From: JBBRHH01 sp038222915
Lineage (GTDB): Bacteria > Planctomycetota > Phycisphaerae > Tepidisphaerales > Tepidisphaeraceae
Direction of reading: 5' to 3'
Length of the DNA: 33,689 nucleotides
Assembly (NCBI GenBank): GCA_038222915.1
Contig: JBBRHH010000004.1
Span: forward strand, 1 to 33,689
The notes under the pieces are model-generated. The model worked only from the letters and a program-made list of their open reading frames with translations, was not told the origin of the DNA and made no database searches. Shown in pieces: positions 32,320-33,689 of this stretch. The position numbers were made by a program, and so were the translations under genes. Position 1 is the first letter of the stretch. Each line of letters begins with the position of its first letter.

Positions 32320-33689
32320 ATGGCCCGCATCAATACGAACGTCGCTGCACTGACGGCCCAGCGTGGGCTCGCCAAATCGCAGCACTCTTTGAGCGACACT
32401 CTGCAACACCTGTCCAGCGGACTGCGGATCAACCGCGGCGCGGATGATCCGGCCGGTCTCATTGCCAGCGAACAGCTGCGCAGCGAGATCTCCGGCATCA
32501 ACCAGGCCATCGACAACTCGCAGCGCGCCAGCAATGTCATCTCTACCGCTGAAGGTGCTCTCAACGAAGTGGCGTCACTTCTCTTGAACGTCAAGAGCTT
32601 GATCGTGCAATCGGCCAACAGCGGCGCTGTTTCGCCCGACGAGATCGCCGCCAATCAGTTGCAGGTGGACTCGGCGATTCAAAGCATCACCCGCATCAGC
32701 AATACGACAACCTTCGCCGGACTACAGCTGTTGAACGGCGGACTTGACTACATCGCCAGCGGTGTTGCTGCCAGCGCCGTCTCGGATGTCCATGTGCACG
32801 GCGTTAATTTTGGCACGGCCGCCACCGTTCCCGTGCAGGTGCAGGTCATTACTTCGGCCAAAACCGCCGACCTGGAATTCCGGACCAGCTCGATTACAAG
32901 CTCCGTAACGCTGGAGGTCAATGGCGCCAAAGGCGTTGAACTTCTAACATTCCTGAGCGGAACCAAAGCGTCGGCCATCGCGTTTGCCGTCAATCGCGTG
33001 AGCGACGCAACGGGTGTTACGGCCAGCCTGATCAACCCGGGCAATCCGAATTCAGGTGTCACGTTTAACAGCGTCGGCTACGGATCAAAAAATTTCGTGT
33101 CAGTTACGCCGCAGTCCGGAACGTTTTCGACAACCGACAATCTTGGCAACGTGAAGACGCGGGAAACCGGCGGCGACGCCGTGGCGACAATCAATGGCGC
33201 ACTCACAACCGGTGACGGACTCAATCTTCACCTCAATACAGCCAGCCTCGATGTCGATCTGACGTTGACGACCAGCTTCGGGGCCAACACGACCAACTTC
33301 ACCCTGACCGGCGGCGGAGCCAAGTTCCAGCTTGGGCCGCAGGTGAATTCAAATCAGCAAGTCAGCATCGGTATCCAATCGGTAGCGGCCAACAAACTCG
33401 GCGGCACGGATGTTGGATTCCTCAACCAGGTGCTTACCGGCGGCGCCGCGTCGCTGGTATCGGGCAACGCTGGCAAAGCGAGCGATATCATTGAACGCGC
33501 GATCAACGAAGTTGCCATCGTCCGAGGCCGGCTTGGCGCGTTTGAGAAGAACACGCTCGAAACCAACGCGAACTCGTTGGGCATCACGCTTGAAAATGTG
33601 ACGTCAAGCTTGAGCACCATTCGCGATGCGGATTTTGCACAGGAGACATCGAACCTGACGCGAGCCCAGATTTTAACACAGGCAGGAAC
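32320..33689 (+). CDS. fliC: Flagellin (3' end outside the window)
   Basis: 456 codons are visible and the reading frame runs off the end. The C-terminal D0 text DADFAQETSNLTRAQILTQAG shows that only about 15-20 residues are missing. The N-terminal D0/D1 ARINTNVAALTAQRGLAKSQ, LSSGLRINRGADDPAGLIASE and the C-terminal ENVTSSLSTIRDADF are highly conserved. The middle (about 150-370) is the variable outer domain, Thr/Ser/Val-rich, with a segment resembling the flagellin IN motif. In the D1 segment matching the TLR5 site of enteric flagellin, the text is LLNVKSLIVQSAN, so the key Arg is replaced. Translation is probably controlled by CsrA/FliW through the hairpin leader. Confidence 0.96.
   Translation, partial: MARINTNVAALTAQRGLAKSQHSLSDTLQHLSSGLRINRGADDPAGLIASEQLRSEISGINQAIDNSQRASNVISTAEGALNEVASLLLNVKSLIVQSANSGAVSPDEIAANQLQVDSAIQSITRISNTTTFAGLQLLNGGLDYIASGVAASAVSDVHVHGVNFGTAATVPVQVQVITSAKTADLEFRTSSITSSVTLEVNGAKGVELLTFLSGTKASAIAFAVNRVSDATGVTASLINPGNPNSGVTFNSVGYGSKNFVSVTPQSGTFSTTDNLGNVKTRETGGDAVATINGALTTGDGLNLHLNTASLDVDLTLTTSFGANTTNFTLTGGGAKFQLGPQVNSNQQVSIGIQSVAANKLGGTDVGFLNQVLTGGAASLVSGNAGKASDIIERAINEVAIVRGRLGAFEKNTLETNANSLGITLENVTSSLSTIRDADFAQETSNLTRAQILTQAG

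Noticed and set aside
1..33689. CRISPR array, tRNA/rRNA genes, transposase genes or phage genes
   Set aside because: Looked for; no regularly spaced repeats, cloverleaf-like sequence, transposase motif or phage structural gene was recognised.

Overview
The window looks like a chromosomal piece of a high-GC member of the Planctomycetota. The first gene has the architecture known from Planctomycetes/Verrucomicrobia: beta-propeller dehydrogenase, HEAT-like helices and a C-terminal CxxCH heme domain. Secreted esterases, a small tail-anchored protein with a YSxRxRL...FEANLIIA motif, and a dense flagellar gene block fit the same group. The phylum call is an inference; there is no rRNA or tRNA in the window.

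Layout. 1-8.8 kb: an upstream gene's terminator, the secreted cytochrome/propeller protein, a convergent TPR-methyltransferase, two secreted alpha/beta-hydrolases (the second fused to an SMP-30 lactonase-like propeller), then an FMN reductase and a GT4/GT5-type glycosyltransferase on the minus strand. 9.3-11.1 kb: a three-gene unit (DUF2752 membrane protein plus two distantly related lipoproteins). 11.1-15.8 kb: SpoU-family rRNA/tRNA methyltransferase, a lipoprotein of the YbhE-type 6-phosphogluconolactonase family, a membrane protein, a membrane-anchored metallophosphoesterase and a PEGA lipoprotein. 15.84-17.06 kb: a gene-free stretch full of hairpins, a large palindromic element, a purine tract and other repeat-like sequence, ending at mnmG (17.06-18.89 kb). 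18.9-20.5 kb: two hypothetical membrane-attached proteins.

20.7-33.7 kb is one co-directional flagellar block: a small unknown gene, then flgF, flgG, flgA, flgH, flgI, flgJ (rod-binding domain only), flgN, flgK, flgL, two small unknown ORFs, fliW, csrA and a flagellin cut by the window end. It supplies the distal rod, P- and L-rings, hook-filament junction, chaperone and filament, and ends with the FliW-CsrA-flagellin regulatory trio. The most interesting signal is in the RNA leaders of this trio. The flagellin Shine-Dalgarno sits in the hexaloop of a perfect 5-bp hairpin with a GGA, and the csrA leader holds two further perfect hairpins with GGA in the loop. This is the arrangement expected for CsrA binding sites, and it suggests a FliW/CsrA flagellin homeostasis switch with csrA autoregulation.

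Base composition also changes along the window. In samples from about 1-18 kb the + strand is strongly C-rich whichever strand carries the gene; from the 3' part of mnmG onward it is balanced to G-rich in most samples. This may mark a replichore or rearrangement boundary.
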